Shown here in pieces: positions 10,051 to 21,680 of a stretch of DNA of 64,000 nucleotides. The stretch comes from Atriophallophorus winterbourni (lineage: Eukaryota > Platyhelminthes > Trematoda > Plagiorchiida > Microphallidae). The notes beneath the pieces were generated by a model, which was given only the letters and a program-made list of their open reading frames with translations, searched no databases and had not been told where the DNA came from. Each line of letters starts with the position of its first letter. Within the stretch, counting starts at the first letter, position 1. Both the position numbers and the translations under genes were made by a program. The DNA lies in the NCBI GenBank assembly GCA_013407085.1, contig JACCGJ010006452.1, forward strand, positions 1 to 64,000, written 5' to 3'.

Positions 10051-13000
10051 ATCATCATCATCAAAGACAGGATTACACCGGTAGCGCGTACCGAATGCTT
10101 AACTGCCACACAACCATGAAAAAGTAAAAGCCTAAAAGATGGGGAAGGGTGGGACTTAAATAGCTACGGATTCTATAGAAAAGTAATCACAAACAAACTG
10201 GGTAGAGGTGCCTACACCTCGAATGGAACATGCATTCAAACAAGTTTCGTGAACGAGTAGAGCGACATCAGCATGGCAGCTTCCTTGCGGCTTTCACTGT
10301 CATGCATCATAAAAAGCTTTTCTCATCACTCCGCTTGATAACATATAAGGTTAGGCAAACACTCCAAGAAGATGCTTAGTGCAAGTATGTATGTATGAAA
10401 GCACAAGCCTGATCCAGGCAAAGTGCCGCACAGTCAGAGACTGCACGTGGGCTAAGATACTGTCAGGTTGCAAGACCGCCATTGAACACGGTTTCTGGAC
10501 ATATCCTGAAGCGTAACTAGCCATTGCGATAACTGATCACGGGGACACCAGCCTGGAAGACGCGCTGCGCCTACTTTGGAAAGGTTACTTGTGAGGGTTT
10601 TTAACTGCCTATGCCATGTGACGGGTTGGCCTCCCCGAGATTTACGCCAATCAGGCGTCGCAAAAAGAATCTGTTTCGGAAGTCGGTGGTCCGGCATCCG
10701 TAAAACATGACCCAACCAGCGTAACCTATGCAGGTTGATTTGCTTCTCTATATCAACATTACTACCGAACAACTTAGTTCGGAGAGCATCGGTGAATATG
10801 CGATTGTAACAGCTAACCCCTAGAATGTTGCGGAGACATCGGTTTTCAAATATTTGGAGACGCTGAAAGTGTTCTTTACGTAGGGTCCAGGTTTCGCACC
10901 CATACAGTAACACAGCCCGAACTGTCGCTTTATAGAATCTACCCTTGAGTAACAGAGACAGTCCTTTCTGGCGCCAGAGGTGACCTAGGTTGCGGAATGC
11001 TACGGTCGCTTTAGAAATGCGTGCCGAGACCTCGTCGTCTAACGATGCAGAATTATTGATACAACTACCGAGATACGTAAAACGATCTACAATTTCAAGC
11101 GCCTGATTGTCAAGTAATAAAGTGCTGTTTGGTAAGATAGCTTGTTCAGTAGCGCATGTGCATCTGTGTGCGAATCGAAGAGCAGAACTATATCATCAGC
11201 ATAGTCCAAGTCGAGAAGCTTGCCGCCTGGCATTATGTGAACTCCGAAGGTTGGGGCACCGTCGTGCATAATTCCATGATAGCATCAATTACGAAATTGA
11301 ACAAAAACGGAGAAATCGGACAACCTTGTCGGATGCCACTAGTAGTGTGGAATTTGGGAGAGAGTTCGTTGTAAACCTTAACGCATCCGGATGTATGTGC
11401 ATAAAGTGCACGTAGTATGTTGACATACTTTTGTGGAACGCCTTTGCACAGCAAGGTGTTAAACAGGACATTTCGATCGACTGAATCAAATGCTCCTTTG
11501 AAGTCTAAAAAGATGGCTATTGTCGGCTGTCGATAGGTATGCCGCAGTTCTAAGATCCGTCGAAGAGTAAAAATGTGGTCGACACAGCCTCTGCCAGGTC
11601 GGAAGCCAGCCTGCTGCTCTCGGATCTGTGATTCCCTATGCGAGGTTAACCTTCGAAGACATATGGACGCTAATAATTTCGTAATGATGGGAGTGAGACT
11701 TATCCCACGGTGATTAGAGCATGAGATTCGCACACCTTTTTAAAAATTGGTATAATAACCGATTTGCCCCAACTCGGAGGGACGGATTCTGACATCCACA
11801 CTTCACGGAGGAGATCGCCTAATGTGCTGATTAGGACTTGGCCACCTTCTTTGAACAAAACAGGCGGTATGTCATCGGGGCCAGCGGCTTTGAATCGTTT
11901 CATGGATTCGATACATGCTTTAATTTCTAAATCATTAGGGGGATCTACGCTAACAGGCCAAGGATCACACTGCCTCAAGTGAGGGAATGATTCTGTTGCA
12001 GGCGACCAGCTGAACTGTTCTTCAAAATGTTCAGCCCAGCGTGAGAGGCGGCTATTCTTATTAGTGATAAGAGTACCGTCTATTTCAGCGATAGTCTCAC
12101 TCACTCCTTTTTTCGTAGGCCCGGTCGATCGAATAAGTTGGAAGAGTTTTCGCATGTTACCCGCATTATTTGCTATTTCCGTTTCTTCGACCTTATTTAG
12201 CCACCACTTTTCTCTGTCTAGTCTTAAGCTCCATTTAAGTTCATTCCTCACGCGTCTACGCCCTGTATTGTGCCCAGGACTGTGTGGTATTTGGCATCGC
12301 TGGTGAAGAATTCCTATAGAGCGTTATGAAACCCGGTGGGACTTTTGGGTTGATTGTGTAGTCTCACAGGCTGTTATTGCGGCGGCTCGAATAATCTCAG
12401 CTATTTTGTTCCACTTTTCATCGGCAGTTGCACACGGAGCAACTGGGAGTGAGTTACTCAAGGTGGTCCTATAAATGTCTTGAACTGCAGGCAGAGAGAA
12501 TTTTTCGACAACAATGAGTTTCTCATTCGAAGGCTTCGTAATGGAGAACTTTAACGAGAACCTGCATCGCACAAGAGCATGATCTGAATCTATATAGGTA
12601 TTCCAAAAGGAGCGGCAGTCCTCAATGCAACCTCTCCAGCGAGTACTTATGGCGATATGGTCGATTTGGGAAGAAGGTTGGCTTCCATCCGGCGAGCGCC
12701 ATGTGGCACATTGACATCTTTTATGGAGGTGCTGCTAATGAATAATCGAGATTGTGCACAGAATTGTATAAACCGTTCACCGTTATCTGTGCGCTGGCCT
12801 TCAAGACCAAACATGCCAGCTAATTGTGATTCAGATGCATCTAAGCGACCCAGTCTGGCATTCATATCTCCCGCTAAGACAACAATATCTGAGCTTTTTG
12901 CACGTCGCAAAAGAGCATAAAGATCGTCGTAGAAGGCGTTCTTCTCGTCGTCGGAATTGGCGTTAGTCGGAGCGTAAGCTGCTACAATAAACAAGCATCT

Positions 13001-13224
13001 CTGATTAGAAGATTTTGAGTTTGCTTTAATATTAGTGGATAGTCTAACTGCGCACATCCTGCTATTGTGAGGAATGCAATCGATAAAACAGAATTCGGAA
13101 CGCGAATTCAGCACTATACCAACACCCGCCTGTCCTGAAACGGCAGCTACAGAATCACCTGAGCAGCGCAAAAAGTAACGAGTTGAAAGGTTTGGGGCAA
13201 AGTTCAGTAATTATAGACGGATCA
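10051..13224 (-). mobile_element. RTE-D2, 5'-truncated RTE inserted in CR1-Q
   Basis: This is a close relative of RTE-D (21681-25532). It has the same 3' end and (GAT)n tail, at 10051. It is 5'-truncated inside the endonuclease at about 13224. Relative to RTE-D it lacks about 80 bp near 11140 and carries frameshifts or stops, so the ORF is broken into pieces (13171-12647, 12572-12324, 12251-11700, 11733-11233, 11269-11087 and 10913-10452). A SINE is inserted at 10386-10468. GGATCA occurs at both junctions, but it is native to the RTE, so a target-site duplication cannot be claimed. Confidence 0.88.
10386..10468 (-). repeat. SINE-like element, short copy, precise insertion in RTE-D2
   Basis: RTE-D at 22007-22030 gives the empty site: TTAGTGCAAGACCGCC is uninterrupted there. 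Here TGCAAG is duplicated at 10380-10385 and 10469-10474, and the 83 bp between them are the SINE 3' end with its (CATA)n tail. This proves that the unit moves as a 5'-truncated retroposon. Confidence 0.92.
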
Positions 13225-13537
13225 GCGTTCGAACGGATGCGTTCGGAACAACCAACCCACGTCTCTTTTTGTTTCCTCAGCAGGCGTACATCAGACAAAA
13301 ATTGGAGTATACTGTCTCCGTCTGGAACCCTTGGTTGCTTAGAGCACCTACAGAGACGTTGTGCAACGCTTGTCAAGGGGCTAGCTTCTTCAGCTACGAG
13401 GAACGTCTTACAACTCTACAATTGTTCCCTACAAATTACCAACGCATCCGAGGCGATCCTTGTGTACCGGATATTGACGGAAGAAACTCACCTATGTAGG
13501 GGTATACTGAAAATGGCCCCATACTCGAGCAATTGTG

Positions 13538-13773
13538 GTCATGCACGGATGTGCAATCGTGCAGCATTTCTGTCTGTACGGCTAACATCGTGCTAAATTG
13601 ATTGGCCAACGGTCGTGAGCTGCATGCTGAAATACGCTGTAGTCTCACTACCATTTCTATTCCCCCCTCATATCTGTCTAGGCCTGGGCAACCTGACAGT
13701 ATCTTAGCCCACGTGCAGTCTCTGACTGTGCGGCACTTTGCCTGGATCAGACTTGTGCTTTCATACATACATA
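13538..13773 (+). repeat. SINE-like element, full-length reference copy
   Basis: The copy is 236 bp, flanked by CAATTGTG at 13530-13537 and 13774-13781. The order is a head of about 120 bp (GTCATGCACGGATGTGCAAT ... GCTAAATTGATTGGCC ... CAGTCTCTCACTACC-like), a pyrimidine-rich stretch, a block like the RTE leader next to its ATG (CCTGGGCAACCTGACAGTAT), a block like the RTE-A 3' end (GGCACTTTGCCTGGATCAG), and (CATA)n. I see no clear tRNA-type A and B boxes in the head, and no ORF. Its spread therefore probably depends on RTE enzymes (inference). Confidence 0.88.
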
Positions 13774-13960
13774 CAATTGTGCTCATCACCTGAAGCTAGA
13801 ACATCAACACAATAGATTGGACTGCCGCAGACACTCCATTGCCATCCGGATTTCTCGTGCTTGGAACGCACTACCTCTTTCGGTTATTTCTGCCCATCAC
13901 TAAATACTTTTAAAGAACGCATTGACCTCCATTTTTAGCACGCGATACCCAATTCTTGAA

Positions 13961-14229
13961 TATGCTTATATCACAATTATAATGTTTGTGATACTGCACC
14001 ATACATTTTCCTCTTTCCACAGCGTTTTCCGTCCCAACTAATATGGAGCACGTTTCTACTCGACCACTTGCTGAACGGCTGAAATTTATTAATACCCAAT
14101 GTGCTAACTATCCTGTGGTTATTCCATTAAGCGTGCAGCTTTTTCTTCCACAATACACTATTGACTATAAGCATACGACCTGAAAATCAGCTTACGAATC
14201 GAACGAATTCATCGGTCATCTAGACTGAG
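13961..14229. other. No gene recognised
   Basis: This may be the 3' UTR remnant of CR1-Q, but it carries no coding similarity or tail that I can identify. Confidence 0.35.
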
Positions 14230-14535
14230 ATCATAGCGGTGGGGGAGAGATCCGCTCTTCGACTGAGGTTGTTGTTAGTGACCTCTTTTAGTCGATGCCA
14301 ACCATGGATGTGGATCGCAAAGGCTCCGCAGATTTCGAATGGCTAAACAGTCCGATTCGAGAGGAACAATCTCTCCCACAGCGCTCACGGCGATAGGCAG
14401 TACGCGGCTCATTAGTTAAACTTACACGCTGTCGGAGTGAGCTGCGCTTAGCAGCCGAAAACAGCTTTCAGACGACGTTTTACACAGTGCCTCCAAAGTG
14501 GGCGGTCAAGAGCAACTTTTAGGGCTAGCCGAAGC
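14230..14535 (-). mobile_element. RTE-P 3'-terminal fragment, copy 1
   Basis: The minus-strand translation contains CGRDCSSRIGLFSHSKS, the C-terminal zinc-finger-like motif found after the RT of a widespread animal RTE group. The same region is repeated at 41785-42035 and, attached to more of the element, at 58960-60040. Confidence 0.65.
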
Positions 14536-14837
14536 GAATAGCATGTTTCACACATCACTCACTCATACCAGATAAATGAATCGATGGTCAGAGGAACATG
14601 GTCTCAAACAGTTTGATTTGTACCACATGGGCATGCAGTATAGTCAGCCGAAAACAGACTTGAAAGGATAGCTATTCTTCTATTGTAAATCACTAGGTAG
14701 TTTGAGCACACAAACGCCTATCAATCACCAAAGTGGAAAGCACTTCTTCAGCCGAGGTTTATAGCTACGTGGGAAAAAGTATGACCCATCAAAGTAAAAA
14801 GTGCTAAAGAGGGGTTACAGGTTGAAGGGTAGTGAAC

Positions 14838-16437
14838 TTCGAGAATACGGAACACTGTACCACATGGTCGATTTCTCTTGAGGCTCCGACTCAATCAGAG
14901 TGTAGTCCGGAGCCTTAAGCGCCATCGGGCATCAGGTGCTGATGCTTTGCTTCCGTCATTGTTCAAAGATGGCGGTTTCGCTTTAGTTCGCGAACTTTAA
15001 GCGCTGTTCGCCAACATATGGGCTGAGGAACGCGTTCCGATCCCTTAGAGAGAATCAGTAATTGCTCCAATTTTCAAAAAGGGACGGCGCGATCCCTGTG
15101 AAAATCATCGGGGTATCAGTCTCATTTCAGTAGCTCCTAAAATACTGGCGTCCATTTTGCTTCACCGATTGAGTACCAAACGGGAAGAGCAAATCCGTGA
15201 GGAGCAAGCTGGGTTTCGTGCCGGCCAAGGGTGCATAGATCAAATTTTCACACTCCGTCAGTTACTGGAGCAACACCACACTTTTCGTAAACCAACTATC
15301 GTGGTATTCTTTGAAATCCTAGCGGCATTCCATTCAATCGATCGTGAAAGTCTTTAGAACTGTCTACTGAGACATGGAGTGCCCGAGAAGTATGTTTGGA
15401 TCTTGAAAGCATTATATTGCCAAACTTCGGGCAGCGTTCGAGCGTACGGACAATTGTCGTCCTCGTTCAATATCTCCAGCGGGGTGCGGCAGGGCTGCCA
15501 TATTTCGCCGTTCCTTTTTAACTTCGCGATCGACGATGTCCTGAGAAATGCTTTAGCTGGCCTGGTGGGCACAGGTGTTGAACTTCTGCCGGGTGAGCGA
15601 GCGACCGATCTAGAGTATGCCGATGACATCGCACTTCTGGGAGATGACCCTCATATAATGCAACAAGCCCTGGACCGCCTGGCACTTGAAGCTTCAGGTA
15701 TGGCATGTGCTTTGCGCCTAACAAGTGTAAAACACTTACCCAGGATTGGAGCGGCTCTCTTCCAAACCTAACTGTGTGCGATGTCAATCTTGAATTGGTC
15801 GACAGCTTTGTTTACTATGGCAGTTGTAGGTTGTGTCGAGGACGAAATCTCACATCGTGTTCGCAAAGTGGGTGCAGCGTTTGCTAAACTTCGCCACCTG
15901 TGGCGTCGACACGATGTTTCACTCCATACTAAAGGCCGAGTGTACAACGCAGTGGTGCGTGCTACACTCTTTTATGGCTGCGAAACCTGGTCTATCCGAG
16001 CGGAAGATGTCCGTCAGCTTTCTGTTTTTGATACCCGTTTCCTGCGTAGAATTGCTCGCATTCGGTGGCAGCATCGTGTTACAAATATAGATGTCTGCAA
16101 GCGGGTGTTAGGACCAGGTGGCCACGGACTGAGAGAAATGCTGATGCTTGCTCGCTTGCGATGGTTGGGACATGTTTTAAGAATACCTACTCACCGTTTA
16201 CCGTACCGCGCCCTATTCGCAGAGCCTGACAGAAGCTGGGAGAAAAGATCGGGTGGCCAGTCCATGACGTGGCGCGTTGGGATGAAGAAACTCACCGTAG
16301 CGCTAGGCTCAGTTGGGCATATTCGTTTGCCTGGGTGGGGTCCAAAAGCTCCACCTAATAGTTGGCTGGAAACCTTACGCGATATGGCTACAAACCGAAG
16401 TCAGTGGCGCCAGTGTATTTTATTATGTGTCATAATT
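14838..16437 (+). mobile_element. RTE-B, 5'-truncated relative of RTE-A
   Basis: It starts at TTCGAGAATACGG, matching the RTE-A endonuclease/RT linker, and runs through RT motifs (GVRQGCHISPFLF, LEYADDIALLG) to the C-terminus (LFYGCETW, RWLGHVLRI, final QWRQCI). A stop lies near 15356, a frameshift near 15700 and a short deletion near 15825, so it is a pseudogene. At 16438 the sequence leaves the RTE-A 3' UTR in a T-run and enters a SINE, so its own 3' tail is missing. Confidence 0.88.
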
Positions 16438-16444
16438 TTTTTTC

Positions 16445-16588
16445 TATGCTGTGCGGCTAACATCGTGCTAAATTGATTGGCCAACGGTAGTGAGCTGCAT
16501 GCTGCAACACACTGGAGTCTCATTATTATTTCTATTTCTTTTGTCATATCTGTCTGGGCCCGGGCAACCTGACAGTATCTCAGCCCAC
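16445..16588 (+). repeat. SINE-like element, 3'-truncated
   Basis: The copy starts near the GCGGCTAACATCGTGC block and ends at CAGCCCAC, without the 3' hairpin and tail. CR1-N begins directly after it. The missing tail suggests a later deletion or recombination, because 3' loss is not expected from retroposition. Confidence 0.7.
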
Positions 16589-16589
16589 A

Positions 16590-18245
16590 CATCACACAGA
16601 TGTAGAGACGGTTAGACTTCTGATGGAACAAGTAGACACAATCCGCGCCAGGACCAGACGGTATTCATCCATTGGATTTACGAGCACTATCAGACGTGTT
16701 GTACGATCCACTGGTCAGGTTGTTTAAAAATCTGTAACATTAGGGCTCTTGCCATAAGAATGGAAACAGGGTATTATTAAACCTGTTTAAGAGTAGAGAC
16801 CCTAGTTGTCCCGCTAATTACAGGCCGGGCACACTGACTTCTGTGATTTTTCGAAAAGCACTTTCTTTTGGGGTGTGGGCGTTGGTGTCCACAATAACAT
16901 GGATTCACCAAAAATCGCTTATGCGTAAGTAATCTGCTCCTGGCGCGAGAAAGTTCGTGTGCTTTGATTGATTCTGGTCAAGCGGTCGATGTCATTTTTA
17001 TCGACTTCAGTAAGGCGTTCGACCGCGTGCCCCACCGCCGACTGCTCGTCAAGCTGGAGGGTCTGGGTATTCAAGGGTGTCTACTTGAGTGGATCGAGGC
17101 ATTCATCTCAGGGCGGTAAAACCGTGCAGAGGTGATTGGAGTTTTGTCTTCAGAGATGATAGCAAGCTCCGGAGTGCCGCAGGGATCTGCCCTTGGCCCA
17201 TTATTCTTCAAAATGTTCGTGAATGACATTCCGGACGCGGTAGCCATCGACTGTCGTTTATTCGCGGATGATGTGAAATTGTGGGCCTCTGTCAGTTCCT
17301 GCGATGGTCACAAGTAACTGCAACTTGCAGTTGATGACTTCGTCAGCTAGACACATCGCTGGTCACTGCCTATAAATGAGGACAAGACAGTGGTCATGCG
17401 CATATACTCCGATGGCACTGGCTTTGAATACTTTCTGGGAGGTAAGCCTATTAATGCGGTGACGGTCGAAAAAGACTTAGGGATTCTGGCTATGGATTTC
17501 TTGAAGTCGAAGGCTGACACTTGTCGGAGAATAGGCAGCGCTACAAGGATGCTCTGGGCGATTCGGCGTTCATTTGCGATCATTACCCCGCAAATGTTCC
17601 AGACACTTTTCTCTGCGTATGTTCGTCCTCTGTTGGAGAGAGTACAAATGAGGGGGACTAAGATGGTTCATGGATTGCGCCACTACGCGTACGAGGATAG
17701 AAAGAGCTTACTGAAACTTTACCCCTTAGAACTTCGAACGGACAGGTTTGACTTGCTCCTGACACGCCGTATTCTTCTCGGTTAACATAGAGACGAGTTC
17801 CTCCGGTACTTCCGATTAGTAGGTGAGTCGAGGACTCGTGGGAATGCAGAAGCCTATAAGGCTAAAGCTGAGTAATGGGAGCACGCTATCCACACGGTGG
17901 TGAACACTTGGAACTCTCTACCGAAAGGGCTCCTGTCAAAAGCGCGTTGGATCAGCATTTGTTGAGACGGATGGACCTGATCCACGGAGTCAATAGTAGT
18001 CAATAGTTAATGGTTTATTACGGTATAAAAGCGGGGAGCTTGTACAAACCGCAGGGTGGATTGTGTCGAGGGTCGAAAAGAAAAGAATAGTAAAATGTTC
18101 GAGTTTCCAAGGCCTTATAGCGGGCCACATTCGCGTTAGCCTGCACCATCAGTGGATTTTTGTGGCATTTGGACAGGTAGAGCGTCAACCCGGGACACCG
18201 CTACCCACCACATCCTCCGGAACAGGGTCAGCTGAGACTGCGTGC
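16590..18245 (+). mobile_element. CR1-N, decayed CR1-clade LINE fragment
   Basis: The RT is recognisable in pieces: GPDGIHPLDLRALSD-like at 16640, FIDFSKAFDRVPHRRLLVKL near 17000, SSGVPQGSALGPLFF at 17160-17215, LFADDVKLW at 17262-17285, and a C-terminal frame at 17390-17785. Several stops and indels interrupt it. The 3' UTR (about 18000-18240) includes GGTTTATTACGGTATAAAAG and reappears inverted at 31985-32230 in CR1-P. Confidence 0.8.
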
Positions 18246-18429
18246 GCTTGGACTTCCGATACTGGGATATTGGGTCTGAAGAAGTTTCAGCAGTTCAGCA
18301 AAGTGGTCGAAGGGAAATGTGATCCATATTTGCTGGGACGGGAAACGCTGTGGAAAGGAGGAAAGATATGGTGCAGTATCACAAAGAATAAGAGCGTAAA
18401 AAAGCATAATCAAGAGTTGTGTATCGTCT
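18246..18429. other. Unassigned spacer between CR1-N and CR1-E
   Basis: A plus-strand frame continues through here (18063-18431 overall), but it begins in the CR1-N 3' UTR and has no recognisable product. I treat it as a chance frame. Confidence 0.35.
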
Positions 18430-20703
18430 GATAAAAATGGAGGTCGAGGCGTTTTTTAAAAAATAATTAGGGATGGGGCAGGAATAACCGAAAGGGGTAG
18501 TGCGTTCCAAGCACGAGGAATCCGGACGGCAAAGGAGTATCTGCGGCAGTCCAATCTAGGGCGTGCTGGTCACGTTTCAACCATGGGTTCCAGACGGAGA
18601 CAGCATACTCTAAGTGTGGCCTGATGTACGCCTGAAGAAGAAACGGGAAGAGACGTGGATCGATTGTTCCTAACGCACGTTTTAAAGCCCAACGTTTCTA
18701 TTTGCCACGGTTGAAGCTCTACTACACTGAGCAGAGCAGCCCATGTCATTTTGTATAATCACCCCAAGATCTTTTTCTTGCATCGTGACAGCGAGCATCT
18801 TGCCACCCTGATTATAGACAGGGTCGCCAGGAAGACGAATGCGTAATGCGTGGCATTTGTCAGTGTTGAATGGTAAGCGATTGATCGTAGACCATGCGTG
18901 TAATGAATCCAGGTCGAATTGAAGTTTCCTTGTATCGCTGGGTGAGTTGATGACCCGCCAAATCTTGATATCATCCGCGAAAAGGAGAAATGGTGATTCG
19001 ACGTACCTACCAATGTCGTTGATAAATATCAAAAATAAACGCGGGCCAAGAACGGAACCCTGAGGTACTCCACACTGAATTGGGAATGGCTCTGAAAGGG
19101 TCTGTCTAACACGCACCCGAAGGTTTCGCGAACGTAGGAATGCAGCAACCAAGGACAGCAACACGGGTGGAATTATTATTATTATTATTATTATTTCACA
19201 CAAGTCTTTACAGACGGTGTGCCAACAAGTATACCATGAAGAAGGTACATGATGAGAGAAAAAAAGAAAAAAAAGGGGTGATTTTTTTTGTCTGTCTGTT
19301 TACACATGCCGCTTTTGATCTTTTTTTGTCTTTTTTGGAATAAGGGAGGGGGGAGGGTCATTGATAAACGGGAACACAAGCACGGCAGGATTCTCGCCAC
19401 TGGTTCCTTTCTTGTGCCATCACACTGAGTGTTGTCAGCCACATGTCTTCACGGTCCTTCGGACCCCACCCGGGTAAGCGCGATGTTCCCACGATGGCTA
19501 GTGGGGCTGTTAGACGTTTGAGGGTCTTCCGCCAGGTATTCCTTTGTCCGCCACGGCGACGTTTCCAATCTGGTCCGGCGAGAGCAAAAAGAGCTAGGCG
19601 AGGAAGGCGTCGCTCATCCATACGGAGAACGTGCCCCAGCCATCTCAGCTGGCACATGGATATATGATCGGAGAGTGGCACAGAGCGATCACCGAGGACT
19701 GCCCTCCTGACGTCATCATTTTTGACTTTCTGTTGCCAGCTTAAACGAGCTATACTCCGCAGGCAGCGATGATCAAACGTCGATAATCGTTGACTATCAG
19801 CTTGTCGCAGCGTCCACGTCTCGCAGCCATACAGTAGAACTGCTCGTACGGTGGCCTGGTACACTCTGCCCTTCAAGCGTAATCCAACATCGCGTCGGCG
19901 CCACAGATACCGTAGCCCAGCGAAAGCATGGCGTGCTCTTGCAATCCGTGCTGTGATTTCAGCTTCGATATCGCCCCCAGTTGTGATGCAGCTCCCTAGG
20001 TAGGTGAATCTGTCAGTCACTTCCAGTTTATGGTTTTCGATCGTCAAATCAAGTGTTGGGTCTGTCCAATCCTGTAGGAACACTTTGCATTTTGACGGAG
20101 AGAAGTGTAATCCATACAGCGACAACTGATCAACGAGTAGATCCAAAGCGCTTTGTATGGCGCAAGCATCCTCTCCGAGGAGAGCAATGTCGTCAGCATA
20201 GTCCAGATCCATAACTCGTCGACCGGGGAGCAGGTCGATCCCACAATTCGGTAGCTGGGCTGTTGCTGCCTGCATGACATCGTCAATCGCAAAGTTAAAT
20301 AGGAATGGGGAGATCGGACATCCTTGACGAACCCCGCTGGAGATGGTAAACTGCTTGGATAAGTCACCATAGGCTTTGACTCTGCCGGTGGTGTGGCAGT
20401 ACAGCTTCTTGAGCAGGATTACGTACTTCGGTGGGACACCATGGCGAATGAGACAGTCCCAGAGGGCGGTTCTGTCAATGGAATCGAAGGCTGTTCGTAT
20501 GTCAAGGAAGACGATGATTGTTGGACGTGCGTATTGGTAACGTTGCTCCAAAATTTGGCGGAGCGTGAAGATTTGGTCCACACACCCGCATCCTCCTCTA
20601 AAACCAGCCTGTTCTTCTCGATACTCTGCTTCTCGGTAGCTGTTAAGCCTGGTCAGGATGATTGATGCGAACAGTTTAGAGACCACCGGTATGAGACTGA
20701 TAC

Positions 20704-20780
20704 TGTCATGATTGTTACTTGTTTGTGATGTACACCTTTTGCATACAGTTACTAAACTTTCATATTTACATTTCAGCTCA
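20704..20780 (+). repeat. Gypsy 5' LTR, truncated (first 77 bp)
   Basis: It is identical by eye to the first 77 bp of the 3' LTR (26386-26462). After TTTCAGCTCA the sequence jumps directly into pol. The identity of the two LTR segments argues for a recent insertion. Confidence 0.92.
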
Positions 20781-21680
20781 AGGTTTCCAAAGGTGTGATT
20801 AGACCTGACCCAGAACGTATGGAACCTATTCGTAAACTACCACCCCCACGTAACGCTAAAGAATTGCAACGCGTGATTGGAATGTTTGCTTACTACTCTC
20901 ATTGGATACCTACGTTTTCTGACAAAATAAATAAACTGATCAAAAACAAAACATTCCCTCTACCTGACGACGTCCATTCAACCTTTGAAAATCTGAAAAG
21001 CGAACTTGAATGTGCCATACTTATTACGATAGACTATAATGAACCATTGGTCATCGAAACAGATGCTTCTGATGTCGCCATTGCCGCTTCTCTTAGCCAA
21101 AACGATAAACCCATTGCCTTTTTCTCGAGGACACTCAATCCTAGCGAAAAAAATCACTCGGCTGTAGAGAAGGAGGCATACGCCATTGTTGAATCCATCA
21201 GGAAATGGAGGCACTATCTACTTGGTAGACCATTTAAACTGGTCACTGACCAGCGCTCGGTTGCATTTATGTATGGTGGCAGCCAAAAGAGTAAAATCAA
21301 AAACGATAAGATACAGCGCTGGAAAATCGAGCTTTCCGAATACAAGTATGATGTTGTGTATCGACCGGGTAAAGAAAACCATGTTGCGGACACTTTATCA
21401 CGTAACATCTGTGCGTCCATTACTAACCCTGAACAACTGAAGGAGCTGCACACCTCACTCTGCCATCCAGGAATCACCCGAATGTTTCATTTTGTCCGGT
21501 GCAAAAATCTTCCTTATTCGGTAGACGATGTCAAACGAGTCATTGCCAATTGCAGAGTGTGTGCTGAACTAAAGCCAAGGTTTTTCAGGTCTAAGTATAG
21601 ATTTCAAAGGTCCTTTACCTTCAAGTACTCGAAATCGATATTTGTTAACATTAATAGACGAATTCTCTCGATTTCCTTTT

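Larger units (their letters stand above)
9861..13960 (+). mobile_element. CR1-Q, old CR1 fragment split by two insertions
   Basis: Three plus-strand blocks (9861-10050, 13225-13537 and 13774-13960) align in order with CR1-E at 18430-19173: LPFNADKCYALRFRLPGDP, then QAYIRQKLEYTVSVWNPW, then RLDCRRHSIAIRISRAWNA. The first gap is RTE-D2 and the second is a SINE. Stops and frameshifts are present. The first junction lies within the run matching CR1-E GTTGGGCTTTAAAACG. Confidence 0.8.

Noticed and set aside
18063..18431. A 122-codon plus-strand frame as a host gene
   Set aside because: It starts in the CR1-N 3' UTR, which recurs inverted at 31985-32230, so it is repeat sequence.
19171..19196. (ATT)n run as a free microsatellite
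   Set aside because: It directly follows the RTE-C 3' hairpin and is flanked by the target-site duplication, so it is the element tail.
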